25,739 nucleotides of DNA from Candidatus Eiseniibacteriota bacterium. GTDB taxonomy: Bacteria > Eisenbacteria > RBG-16-71-46 > JAGVPR01. Below the pieces are notes generated by a model that was given only the letters and a program-made list of their open reading frames with translations, was not told the DNA's origin and did not search any database. Numbering within the stretch: position 1 is the stretch's first letter; every line of letters starts with the position of its first letter. The stretch covers positions 1 through 25,739 of the forward strand of contig JAGVPR010000202.1 of assembly GCA_020052115.1 (NCBI GenBank), in the 5' to 3' direction. Made by a program: the position numbers and the translations under genes. Of the stretch, positions 1-7,846 are shown piece after piece.

Positions 1-508
1 CGGCTCCACCATCGGCCACGAGATCACGCACGGGTTCGACGACATGGGGCGCCAATACGACGAGAACGGCAACATGAACGCGTGGTGGACCCCGGCGGAC
101 TCCGTGCAGTTCATGGCCCGGGCTCAGAAGCTGATCGAGCAGTACAACGCATACAAGATCGGCGACAAGAACGTGCGTGGAGAGGCCACGCTCGGCGAGA
201 ACATCGCGGATCTTGGCGGCGTCGTGATCTCGTATGAGGCATTCAAGAAGACCGACCAGTGGAAGAAGGGGGAGAAGCTCAATGGCCTGACGCCGGACCA
301 GCGTTTCTTCCTCGGCTACGCGCTCGCCTGGCTCGGACATGAGCGGCCTGAGGCCCTTGCGAATCAGATCATGACCGACGTCCACGCCCCACGGCAACTC
401 CGCGTGAACGGGCCGGCATCGAACATGCCGGAATTCTACAAAGCGTTCGGCGTGAAGCCCGGCGATTCGATGCACCGCGAGGCCTCGCAGCACGTGGTGA
501 TCTGGTGA
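1..508 (+). CDS. M13 family zinc metallopeptidase (PepO/neprilysin-like), C-terminal part
   Basis: Open from the left edge of the window, so the N-terminus is missing; about 168 residues remain. The visible part carries the M13 active site: HEITH (HExxH, two zinc ligands and the general base) at its very start, followed by GFDDMGRQYDENGN. The GENIAD motif (ExxxD) comes about 55 residues later and gives the third zinc ligand. HAPRQLRVNG has the His and Arg, six residues apart, that match the transition-state His and substrate-binding Arg of neprilysin. The chain ends in Trp, as M13 enzymes usually do. The family cleaves oligopeptides on the amino side of hydrophobic residues; bacterial members are often exported. 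Whether this one has a signal peptide cannot be seen. The next gene starts 25 bases after the stop, so the two are probably co-transcribed. Family assignment is firm; substrate is unknown. Confidence 0.95.
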   Translation, partial: GSTIGHEITHGFDDMGRQYDENGNMNAWWTPADSVQFMARAQKLIEQYNAYKIGDKNVRGEATLGENIADLGGVVISYEAFKKTDQWKKGEKLNGLTPDQRFFLGYALAWLGHERPEALANQIMTDVHAPRQLRVNGPASNMPEFYKAFGVKPGDSMHREASQHVVIW

Positions 509-532
509 ACCTCTCCGCGGAAGGCGGCTGAG

Positions 533-1168
533 ATGCCGCCGGGACCGTGGATCATCGGCCGCCGGCCCAAGAGCTTCGCCGGGCTCGAGCGGCGCTACAC
601 GGAGGGGACTGACTTCACACGCGAGGTCGAGGATCGCGGCTCTTCGATCCTGGTCGCCTCACCTCACGGCGGCGGCATCGAGCCGGGTTCGTCCGAGATC
701 GCGCGGGCGCTGGCAGGCCGTGCGCACTCGCTCTACTCGCTGGAGGGGATCAGGCCCTCCAGGAACGAGGTCATGCACCTGACGAGCACGCTCTTCGACG
801 ATCCGGTCTTCTTGCGCCTCGCCGCGGGGGCCCGGATCGTCGTCAGCGTGCACGGCTGCGACGGCTCCGAGCCGGGCGTGTTCGCCGGCGGTCTCCACGA
901 GGACCTCAAGTCGGCGGCGCTCGACGCCCTCCGCGCCGCGGGCTTTCGCGCGGAGCAAGACCGGGACGGTCGTTCCGGATCGGACCCTCGAAACATCTGC
1001 AACCGCGGACGCCTTGGGATGGGCCTGCAGCTCGAGTTCACCCTCGGGCTTCGCCGCCTGCTTTTCCCCGGCCTCCGGAGGCCTGACCGCGAAACGACCA
1101 CGCCCGTCTTCCAGGGGTTGGTCGAGACGCTGCAAGGGATGCTGGCGGGTTTTGCGCGCGCCGATTGA
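533..1168 (+). CDS. Poly-gamma-glutamate hydrolase family protein (DUF867/PghP-like)
   Basis: A protein of 211 residues with no signal peptide, so probably cytoplasmic. Hallmarks of the family are visible: ASPHGGGIEPGSSEIA near residues 42-57 (candidate zinc ligands H45 and E50), VSVHGCDG near 105-111 (H107) and GLQLEF near 164-169 (E168, candidate catalytic acid/base). This is the zinc-carboxypeptidase-like arrangement described for the phage gamma-PGA hydrolase PghP, and the length is normal for the family. Known members hydrolyse poly-gamma-glutamate, often on behalf of phages penetrating capsules; others sit in ordinary chromosomes with unknown substrates. The start is ATG with GGAAGG upstream. 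It follows an M13 peptidase closely, and no phage genes are nearby, so a housekeeping role in gamma-glutamyl polymer or peptide turnover is more likely than a phage role. Family call is strong; substrate is inferred. Confidence 0.85.
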   Translation: MPPGPWIIGRRPKSFAGLERRYTEGTDFTREVEDRGSSILVASPHGGGIEPGSSEIARALAGRAHSLYSLEGIRPSRNEVMHLTSTLFDDPVFLRLAAGARIVVSVHGCDGSEPGVFAGGLHEDLKSAALDALRAAGFRAEQDRDGRSGSDPRNICNRGRLGMGLQLEFTLGLRRLLFPGLRRPDRETTTPVFQGLVETLQGMLAGFARAD

Positions 1169-1194
1169 TCGCTCCCCGCCTCCTCGCGTATCAT
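1165..1194 (+). promoter_or_regulatory. Candidate sigma70-type promoter for the S46 peptidase gene
   Basis: TTGATC (1165-1170) and TATCAT (1189-1194) are separated by 18 bases. They match 4/6 and 5/6 of the bacterial consensus. The -35 box overlaps the stop codon of the preceding gene, and the predicted transcript would have a leader of about 100 bases before the ATG at 1298. This is sequence-only evidence in a GC-rich background where such AT-rich boxes are uncommon. Confidence 0.4.
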
Positions 1195-1297
1195 CTCTCG
1201 CCGAGACGAACGGGTGCGGAGTGCGGCCCGGGTTCTGCCGGACCCTCCACGCCGGCCCATCGGCCGGAACCATCTCATCATGCCCAAGGGGGTCCCG

Positions 1298-3376
1298 ATG
1301 AAGCGCCTCGTCCTCGCCCTCGGTCCCATCCTCCTGCTCGCGATCCTCTCATGCCCGCCCCCATCGAGAGCGGACGAGGGGATGTGGCTCCGCGACGCGC
1401 CACCGCTCGACCAGCTCGAGACGCGGTACGGATTCACGCCGACCGAGGACTGGCTCGACCACTTGCACAAGTCGTGCGTGAAAATGGGCGCCTCCGGCTC
1501 CTTCGTCTCGCCGCGCGGCCTCATCCTGACGAACCATCACGTCGGCGCCGGCCAGCTCGAGAAGCTGAGCACGCCGGAGCTGGATCTCTTCACGAGCGGA
1601 TTCGTGGCCCGGACACAGCAGGAGGAGCTGAAGTGCCCGGACATGGAAGTGATGGTCCTTTGGGAGCACGAAGACGTCACCGAGAGGATCAAGAGCGCCG
1701 TGCGGCCGGGCATGACCGCCGGACAGGCGGAGGAGGCGCGGCGGAAGCGGATGACGGAGGTCGAGGCAGATTCGGAGAAGGAGACGGGTCTGAGGAGCCA
1801 GGTCGTCAAACTCTACCGAGGCGCCCGGTACCATCTCTATCGCTACCACCGCTACACCGATATCCGTCTCGTCATGGCGCCCGAGCGGGCCGCCGCATTC
1901 TTCGGCGGCGACAACGACAACTTCGAGTACCCGCGCTACGACTTGGATGTGTGCTTCTTCCGCGTCTACGAGAACGGCCGGCCGCTCGAGGTCGAGCACT
2001 ACTTGAAGGTAGCCCCCGGCGGCGCGAGCGACGGCGATCTCACCTTCGTGTTCGGCCATCCGGGCAGGACCGACCGGCTCTGTACGATGGACCACCTCCG
2101 GTTCCGGCGCGACGTCGAGATGCCGGAAGCTCTCGCCTGGCTCCGCCGGCGCGAGGTGCAGATGGCCACGTTCATGGCTCGGAGTGCGGAGAATGCGCGC
2201 ATCGGGGGCGAGGACTACTTCGGCATTCAGAACGGCCGCAAGGCGAGGACGGGCTACCTCGCGGCGCTGCAGGATCCACTCGTCATGAACGCCAAACTCG
2301 AGGCCGAGAACCGCCTCCGGGCCTGGGTCTCCTCGGACCCGACGAGGCGCCGGGAGTGGGGAGACGCATGGGATGCGATCTCATCGGCGTATGAGAACTA
2401 CCGCCAGGACTTCGAGCGGCACCAGGCGCTGGACGGAAGGGCGGGCGGTTGGTCTGAACTCTTCGGCATTGCGCGGAACCTGGCGCGGCTCGGCCAGGAG
2501 CTTCCGAAGCCATCGTCCGACCGGCTTCGTGAATACCGCGACACGAATCTCGAGTCGCTCTACCTCGGACTTTACTCCCCTGCCCCGATCTATCCACCGC
2601 TCGAGATGGACCGAATCGCGGGCTGGCTGTCGTACTTCGTGGAGGCGCTCGGCGGTGATGATCCGATCGTGAAGTCGGTCCTGGCAGGGCAATCACCGAG
2701 ACAGCGCGCGGAGAGCCTCGTTCTGGGTTCGAAGCTCCCGCAGGTCGAGGTCCGAAAGGCGCTGGCCGACGGAGGCGCCGCAGCCATCGAGGCGAGCGAT
2801 GACCCGATGATCCGGCTCGCGGCTCTTCTCGATCCCGAATCGCGTTCCGTCCGCAAGCTTCACGAGGACGAGGTCGAGGCGGTCGAGACCGCGGCGTATG
2901 CGAAGATCGCCGCCGCCCAGTTCGCGCTCCTCGGCGAGGGCCTCTACCCGGATGCGACCGGAACATTGAGAATCGCATTCGGGCCGATTCGCGGCTACGA
3001 GGAAGCGGGCCGGCCGGTCCCGCCGTTCACCGACTTCGCCGGGATGTTCCGGCGTCACACCGAGCGCGCGGGTCAGGCCGGCTTCGAGCTGCCGGCACGA
3101 TGGCTGGAGGCGGAGAAGCGCCTCCGCCCGGACACGCCGTTCAACTTCATCTGCACCGCTGACATCATCGGCGGCAATTCCGGAAGCCCGGTGGTGAACC
3201 GGAACGCGGAGTTGATCGGACTGATCTTCGACGGGAACATCGAATCGCTGGAATGGGACGTCGCGTACACCGACGAGAGGGCCCGTTCGGTCGCGGTGGA
3301 TGTCCGAGCGATCCTCGAAGCGTTGCGCGTGGTCTACGACGCCGGCGCTCTCGCCGATGAGATGGAAGGACGGTAG
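1298..3376 (+). CDS. S46 family dipeptidyl-peptidase, DPP7-like specificity residue
   Basis: A 692-residue exported serine peptidase; about 700 is usual for DPP7/DPP11. I chose the ATG at 1298 because AAGGGGG lies just upstream and the product then starts with a clean signal peptide (residues 1-25); in-frame starts at 1214 and 1280 lack this. A Cys at residue 19 (AILSC) could make it a lipoprotein, but the lipobox is imperfect. The chymotrypsin-like triad is visible: TNHH with H81, a likely Asp within the GGDNDNFEYPRYDLD stretch, and GGNSGSPV with S628. Eighteen residues after the Ser, in FDGN, is Gly646. In characterised enzymes Gly here goes with DPP7 (hydrophobic P1) and Arg with DPP11 (acidic P1). 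S46 enzymes release dipeptides from peptide N-termini in the periplasm, which suits the POT transporter encoded downstream. Confidence 0.93.
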   Translation: MKRLVLALGPILLLAILSCPPPSRADEGMWLRDAPPLDQLETRYGFTPTEDWLDHLHKSCVKMGASGSFVSPRGLILTNHHVGAGQLEKLSTPELDLFTSGFVARTQQEELKCPDMEVMVLWEHEDVTERIKSAVRPGMTAGQAEEARRKRMTEVEADSEKETGLRSQVVKLYRGARYHLYRYHRYTDIRLVMAPERAAAFFGGDNDNFEYPRYDLDVCFFRVYENGRPLEVEHYLKVAPGGASDGDLTFVFGHPGRTDRLCTMDHLRFRRDVEMPEALAWLRRREVQMATFMARSAENARIGGEDYFGIQNGRKARTGYLAALQDPLVMNAKLEAENRLRAWVSSDPTRRREWGDAWDAISSAYENYRQDFERHQALDGRAGGWSELFGIARNLARLGQELPKPSSDRLREYRDTNLESLYLGLYSPAPIYPPLEMDRIAGWLSYFVEALGGDDPIVKSVLAGQSPRQRAESLVLGSKLPQVEVRKALADGGAAAIEASDDPMIRLAALLDPESRSVRKLHEDEVEAVETAAYAKIAAAQFALLGEGLYPDATGTLRIAFGPIRGYEEAGRPVPPFTDFAGMFRRHTERAGQAGFELPARWLEAEKRLRPDTPFNFICTADIIGGNSGSPVVNRNAELIGLIFDGNIESLEWDVAYTDERARSVAVDVRAILEALRVVYDAGALADEMEGR

Positions 3377-3398
3377 CCGGGGCGCGAGATGTCCCTAC

Positions 3399-3427
3399 TT
3401 GACTGGAGCCGTCCGAATTGGTAAACT
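3399..3427 (+). promoter_or_regulatory. Candidate sigma70-type promoter and long leader of the modular subtilase gene
   Basis: TTGACT (3399-3404) and TAAACT (3422-3427) are separated by exactly 17 bases, in a conspicuously AT-rich island (about 3395-3450) between GC-rich genes. The predicted leader runs about 145 bases to the TTG start at 3580. It contains a small hairpin (GCCGC 3547-3551 with GCGGC 3561-3565, 9-base loop) just before the ribosome binding site and two copies of CCGCGGAG. I recognise no known riboswitch in it. Confidence 0.5.
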
Positions 3428-3579
3428 TATTGAGCGTTCTCTAGATACACGATGTAACGGCTGGTTCGGATTCGTGCCGCGACGGCGCGATGCGAACGCC
3501 CGACCGCGGAGTATCGAGCTCACGCACCGAGAGACGCACCTTGGGAGCCGCCAACCGGTAGCGGCCCGCGGAGATTCAC

Positions 3580-6500
3580 TTGGGCCAAGCCACAGCGATC
3601 CTCCTCTTTGTTTTCCTCATGGCGATCCCCGCTCAGGTTCTGGCCCGGGCGGTCGTTTCTCCCGCATTGAACCTGGTCGTCTCAGGAATGCCTCCGACCG
3701 CGGCCACGGTGACGCGGGAAGTGGACGGTCGGACCTATCTCGACCTCTTCCTCGAGGGATCCCTCAGCGAAGCGGACCTCGCCGCGCTCGGCGTTCACAT
3801 CAACAGCCGGCTGCCGAACGGCACGATGACCGCGGAGGTGCCGCTCGATGCGCTCCAAGCCGTTGCGGCCCTTGCTGGGATGACACGCATATCGGCATCC
3901 TACAGGGCGCATCCCTGTCTGGACCTCTCGGTGCCTCTCACCGAGGCTACGCCGAACTACTGGAGCTCCAGCCCCCCGGGCTTCATCGGCCTGGCGGGGG
4001 CCGGCGTGATCATTGGAGACGTCAACAACGGCATTGACTACACGCACGACGATTTCAAGAACGCCGACGGGACGACCCGCCTTCTCTACATCTGGGACCA
4101 AACAGATGCGACAACCCCGCACCCCTCCGGCTTCACCTACGGGCGGGAGTTCGCCGCCGCGGACATCAACGCGAGTCTCCCGACGGTGCGAGACGGCGTC
4201 GACGGCCACGGCACCCACTGCATGGGCATCGCCGCAGGCGACGGCTCGGCGACCGGGAACGGACGGCCGGCCGACGTGTACATCGGGATGGCTCCACGGG
4301 CCGACATGATCGCGGTCGTGACGGACTACAGCACGGCCCATGTCGTGGACGGGGTGAACTACATCTTCCAGCGGGCCGCCGCTGCCGGAAAGAACGCCGT
4401 CGTGAACCTGTCGCTCGGGAGCGGCTTCGGCGCGCACGATGGAACCGAGGTTTTCGACACCTCGCTCGACGCACTTGTTGGCGCGGGCAAGATCGTGGTG
4501 GTCTCCGCCGGCAACGACGGCGGCCAGGCGCTTCACGCATTGCAACTCGTCCCGCCGGGCGGCAACCAGGCCGTGAGCTTCAGCATCCCCTTCTACTTGC
4601 CGAACTCCGGGACCCAGAACGACTTCCTCCAGATAGACGCCTATTACCCCGCTGCGGCCGACATGCAGGTCGCGATAACCTCTCCGCGGGGAACCTCGGA
4701 CGTGGCGGCGGTCGTCAAGGGCGGCACGGGATCGAGCACGGGTACGGACGGCTACGTCTACCTCGAGAACGGATACACGGCGTCCCCCGGCGGCGACAAC
4801 AACATCTTCATCCAGATCTACGACGGCACATCGGCCGCGGTTCCGCGCGTCGGAACCTGGACGATCACGCTGACGCCTGTGAGCGGGGCCAATCCTCAGC
4901 TCGATCTCTGGTTCGCGAGCTTCCATCTCGGGGCGACCGGCGTTCAGCCGCGCTTCACGACCGATGTGGACGAGCATGTCACCGTCAACTCGCCGGGCTC
5001 GGCGGCCGAGGTGATCACAGTCGGCGCGGTCACGAACAAGAACCGCTGGCACTCCATTGACGGCAACACCTACGTGTTCTCCGACTCGACGGTTGTCGGC
5101 GCGCTCACCCGCCGGTCGAGTGTCGGGCCGCTTCGCAACGGCGCGCAGAAGCCGGACATCGTCAGTCTGGGCGGGGGTGTGATCTCCGCGCTGTCTTCGG
5201 CCGTACCCCGAAACTCGAATACCAACCCGTACATAGATTCCGACGGCCAACATTGGATCATGACCGGCACGAGCGCGTCGTCACCGCATGTCGCCGGCGG
5301 CGTCGCGCTGATCCTGTCGGACACTCCCAACCTCACGCCCGCGCAGGTGAAGGCAAGGCTTTCTTCGGAGGCCATCGTGGACGCGCAAACCGGCGCCGTG
5401 TGGAACTACCAGTACGGCAACGGCAAACTCCGGACGCTGCTGAACGACACGACGGATCCGACCGTGGCGGTCGCCTCGCCGAACGGGGGCGAGACGTTTG
5501 CGATGGGGAGCGTGCACGACATCACATGGACCGCATCGGACAACGTCGCGGTCACCGCGATAGACATAGACTACTCGTTGGACAATGGGGGGAACTGGAC
5601 TCCGGTCGCAACCGGCGAGGCCGACGACGGCGCCTACCCGTGGATTGTCCCGAGCGCGCCTACGGCTCTGGCCCTGATCCGGGTGGTGGCACGTGATAGG
5701 GCCGACAACAGCGGCAGCGATACGAGCGACGAGGTCTTCACGATCGCGGACCAGACGGCGCCCAGCGTGACCGTCACCTCCCCGGACGGCGGCGAGAACT
5801 GGGCGACCGGCTCGTTGCACAATATTACATGGATGGCCACGGACAACATCGAGGTCACGGCGATTGACGTCGACTACTCGACGAACAACGGCACGACCTG
5901 GACGCCGGTCGCCACGAATGAACCCAACGACAGCACTTACGCGTGGACGGTCCCGAGCACGCCGAGCACACGCGCGCTGGTTCGGGTGGCGGCCCGCGAC
6001 GCGGCCAACAACAGCGGCAGCGATGCGAGCGACCGGTTCTTCACTCTCGCGATGGAAACCTCCAACGTCGTGTCCGCCGGCCAGGCTTCCGACTGCATCT
6101 CGACCGCGCACCCTTGCGTCACTGTGCCGATCATTATCGATCGCACGAATGCCACCCCGCTTCGATCCTTCAGCGTGCAAGTCGGCCTCTCCGCAGAGCT
6201 CGTGCTGTGCTCCGGCACTTCGAGCATCACGGAGGGAACGTATCTCAGCTCGATTGGAGCGACCTCATTCCAGGTCACCAGCAACGGAGGCGGGGTCTAC
6301 ACGGTCGATGGCGCTATCCTCGGCGATCCGTGCGGCGCGGTGGCGGCGACCGGAACGCTCTTCACGGTCGCAGTGACGAATGCAGGTGGCAACGGAACGG
6401 GAACGGTCAGCGTGACCGGCCAGACGTTCGGTGACTGCGACAGCATCGCGGTCGCTGGAACGGCCGGAACCGGGGCCTCGGTCGCGATCGACAACACGCC

Positions 6501-7797
6501 TCCGCTCGCCGTCATCAATCTTTTCGCCTCTCAGAACAACAGCGGAAACGGCGGCGATGGCACGGCCATGATCCGGGTCGCGTTCGGCGCGCCCGGCGAC
6601 GCCTCCACGATCGAGGTCTACCGCGCCGGTTTCGGCAACTACCCCGAGTACGACGACGGCCCGGGCGCCGGGTCCGTCCCGGCGGTGCCGGCCTATCCGC
6701 CGGCGGCGCCGTGGGTCCTCACCGGCTTGACCGCGAGCGGGCAGTCGGACGACGTCGGCACGCGCGATGTTTGGTACTACGTCGTCTTCACGAAGGACGC
6801 ATGCGGCAACGTCTCCGCCGTCTCCAACAGGACGGGTGGAACGCCCAGCTACTTCCTGGGCGATTCGCACGACGGCTTCGCAGCGTGCGCCGGTGACAAC
6901 TCGGTGGGAACCTCCGATCTGAGCTTCATCGGCGCGCACTATGGAATCACTCTCTCCGATTCCGACACGCTGGCGTGCCTCGACGTCGGCCCGACGACCA
7001 ATTACCTGCCGGATTCGCGACCCACGACCGACAATCTGCTCGGTTTCGAAGACCTCGTCATCCTCAGCCTCGGCTATGGCGAGTTCTCGAAGGGGGCAGC
7101 GAGACCCGCCCCCGCTCAGAAGGACGAGCTGGTCGTGGAGGCACCGGCGCGCGTGGAACCCGGGCAGGCCGTCACGGCGCGCCTGCTCGCTCATGGAGCG
7201 GGGAGCGTCTACGCCCTCTCCGCGGCTCTCGAGTGGGACGCCGCCGTCGTCGAACCCCTGGCGACCGCCGGCGGAGAGCTCCTGACGCGCAACGGAGGCT
7301 GCGCACTCTCACCGGGTCCGGGTCGCGTTGACGTCGCCCTTCTCGGACTCGGCGATCGCGGACTTTCCGGAGCGGGCGTCTTGGCCACCATCACCTTCCG
7401 CGCCCTCCGCTCGGGCGAGCCGCTGATCAGGCTCTCGAGCCTCGAGGCCCGCGACGCGTCGAACAAGCCGATCCACGTGGAAGGCGGCACGCAGGAGAGC
7501 GGACAGTCCACGATCCCACGGATCGTCGAACTCCTGCCCGCCGCACCCAACCCGTTCAATCCAAGAACGACGCTCACCTATCGTCTGCCGCTGCGCGCGG
7601 CCGTGGGGCTGCGGATCTTCTCGGCGGAGGGGCGTCTTGTTCGCACGCTTGTGAGCGGAACGGCCGGCGCGGGCGAGCACCGGGTCGTCTGGGATGGGCG
7701 GGACGATCAGGGGACACAGGTGTCATCGGGGATCTACTTCATGCGGCTCCGCTCGGAGGGAGTCACGCATGCCAGATCGCTGACGCTGCTCAAGTAG
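3580..7797 (+). CDS. Large modular subtilase-like (S8) surface protein, catalytic Asp replaced by Asn
   Basis: 1405 residues. The TTG start has GGAG at 3570-3573 and gives a good signal peptide (residues 1-24). Modules in order: propeptide-like segment (~35-115); S8 domain (~140-620); two tandem Ig-like repeats of 101 residues (625-826); cohesin-like beta-sandwich (~829-968); FN3-like region (~970-1086); dockerin-like calcium-motif region (~1091-1169); second cohesin-like domain (~1181-1302); FlgD/T9SS-like sorting domain (~1314-1405). In the S8 domain the His (DGHGTH, H210), oxyanion Asn (SAGND, N312) and Ser (GTSASSPH, S565) are intact. The usual D-[ST]-G motif reads N-N-G (GDVNNGID, N149), so the catalytic Asp is missing. 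About 250 residues separate N312 and S565, including a jelly-roll-like insert, as in some clostridial Csp-type subtilases. It may be a pseudoprotease scaffold or a weak protease. It is probably exported and surface-attached, and is followed at 49 bases by another tagged protein. Confidence 0.93.
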   Translation: MGQATAILLFVFLMAIPAQVLARAVVSPALNLVVSGMPPTAATVTREVDGRTYLDLFLEGSLSEADLAALGVHINSRLPNGTMTAEVPLDALQAVAALAGMTRISASYRAHPCLDLSVPLTEATPNYWSSSPPGFIGLAGAGVIIGDVNNGIDYTHDDFKNADGTTRLLYIWDQTDATTPHPSGFTYGREFAAADINASLPTVRDGVDGHGTHCMGIAAGDGSATGNGRPADVYIGMAPRADMIAVVTDYSTAHVVDGVNYIFQRAAAAGKNAVVNLSLGSGFGAHDGTEVFDTSLDALVGAGKIVVVSAGNDGGQALHALQLVPPGGNQAVSFSIPFYLPNSGTQNDFLQIDAYYPAAADMQVAITSPRGTSDVAAVVKGGTGSSTGTDGYVYLENGYTASPGGDNNIFIQIYDGTSAAVPRVGTWTITLTPVSGANPQLDLWFASFHLGATGVQPRFTTDVDEHVTVNSPGSAAEVITVGAVTNKNRWHSIDGNTYVFSDSTVVGALTRRSSVGPLRNGAQKPDIVSLGGGVISALSSAVPRNSNTNPYIDSDGQHWIMTGTSASSPHVAGGVALILSDTPNLTPAQVKARLSSEAIVDAQTGAVWNYQYGNGKLRTLLNDTTDPTVAVASPNGGETFAMGSVHDITWTASDNVAVTAIDIDYSLDNGGNWTPVATGEADDGAYPWIVPSAPTALALIRVVARDRADNSGSDTSDEVFTIADQTAPSVTVTSPDGGENWATGSLHNITWMATDNIEVTAIDVDYSTNNGTTWTPVATNEPNDSTYAWTVPSTPSTRALVRVAARDAANNSGSDASDRFFTLAMETSNVVSAGQASDCISTAHPCVTVPIIIDRTNATPLRSFSVQVGLSAELVLCSGTSSITEGTYLSSIGATSFQVTSNGGGVYTVDGAILGDPCGAVAATGTLFTVAVTNAGGNGTGTVSVTGQTFGDCDSIAVAGTAGTGASVAIDNTPPLAVINLFASQNNSGNGGDGTAMIRVAFGAPGDASTIEVYRAGFGNYPEYDDGPGAGSVPAVPAYPPAAPWVLTGLTASGQSDDVGTRDVWYYVVFTKDACGNVSAVSNRTGGTPSYFLGDSHDGFAACAGDNSVGTSDLSFIGAHYGITLSDSDTLACLDVGPTTNYLPDSRPTTDNLLGFEDLVILSLGYGEFSKGAARPAPAQKDELVVEAPARVEPGQAVTARLLAHGAGSVYALSAALEWDAAVVEPLATAGGELLTRNGGCALSPGPGRVDVALLGLGDRGLSGAGVLATITFRALRSGEPLIRLSSLEARDASNKPIHVEGGTQESGQSTIPRIVELLPAAPNPFNPRTTLTYRLPLRAAVGLRIFSAEGRLVRTLVSGTAGAGEHRVVWDGRDDQGTQVSSGIYFMRLRSEGVTHARSLTLLK
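5452..6057 (+). repeat. Two tandem 303-bp in-frame repeats (Ig-like modules)
   Basis: Copy 1 is 5452-5754 and copy 2 is 5755-6057, the same length in codons with no indel visible. Both begin with a D/A-P-[TS]-V-x-V strand, then SPxGGE, a DITW/NITW motif, NGxxWTPVAT and end in DNSGSD/NNSGSD. Similarity at both protein and DNA level points to an internal duplication. Such repeats usually act as spacers that hold a catalytic or binding domain away from the cell surface. Confidence 0.8.
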
Positions 7798-7846
7798 AGC
7801 TGCTCATGCGATCATGAACGTCCGGGGCGAGACACGGGAGACGCAA

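Noticed and set aside
1350..1354. Lipoprotein signal in the S46 peptidase (AILSC)
   Set aside because: Leu at the -2 position departs from the usual lipobox; an ordinary signal peptide cut a few residues later explains the N-terminus as well, so I did not call a lipoprotein.
3428..3579. Possible cyclic-di-GMP (GEMM-type) riboswitch, suggested by CACGCACC and GACGCACC fragments before the subtilase
   Set aside because: The order and spacing of the conserved GEMM elements and the closing stems are not present; only a small hairpin near the ribosome binding site can be supported.
3682..5253. 523-residue minus-strand frame opposite the modular subtilase
   Set aside because: Val/Arg/Asp-rich with no recognisable domain and no ribosome binding site that I could support; explained by codon bias of the plus-strand gene.
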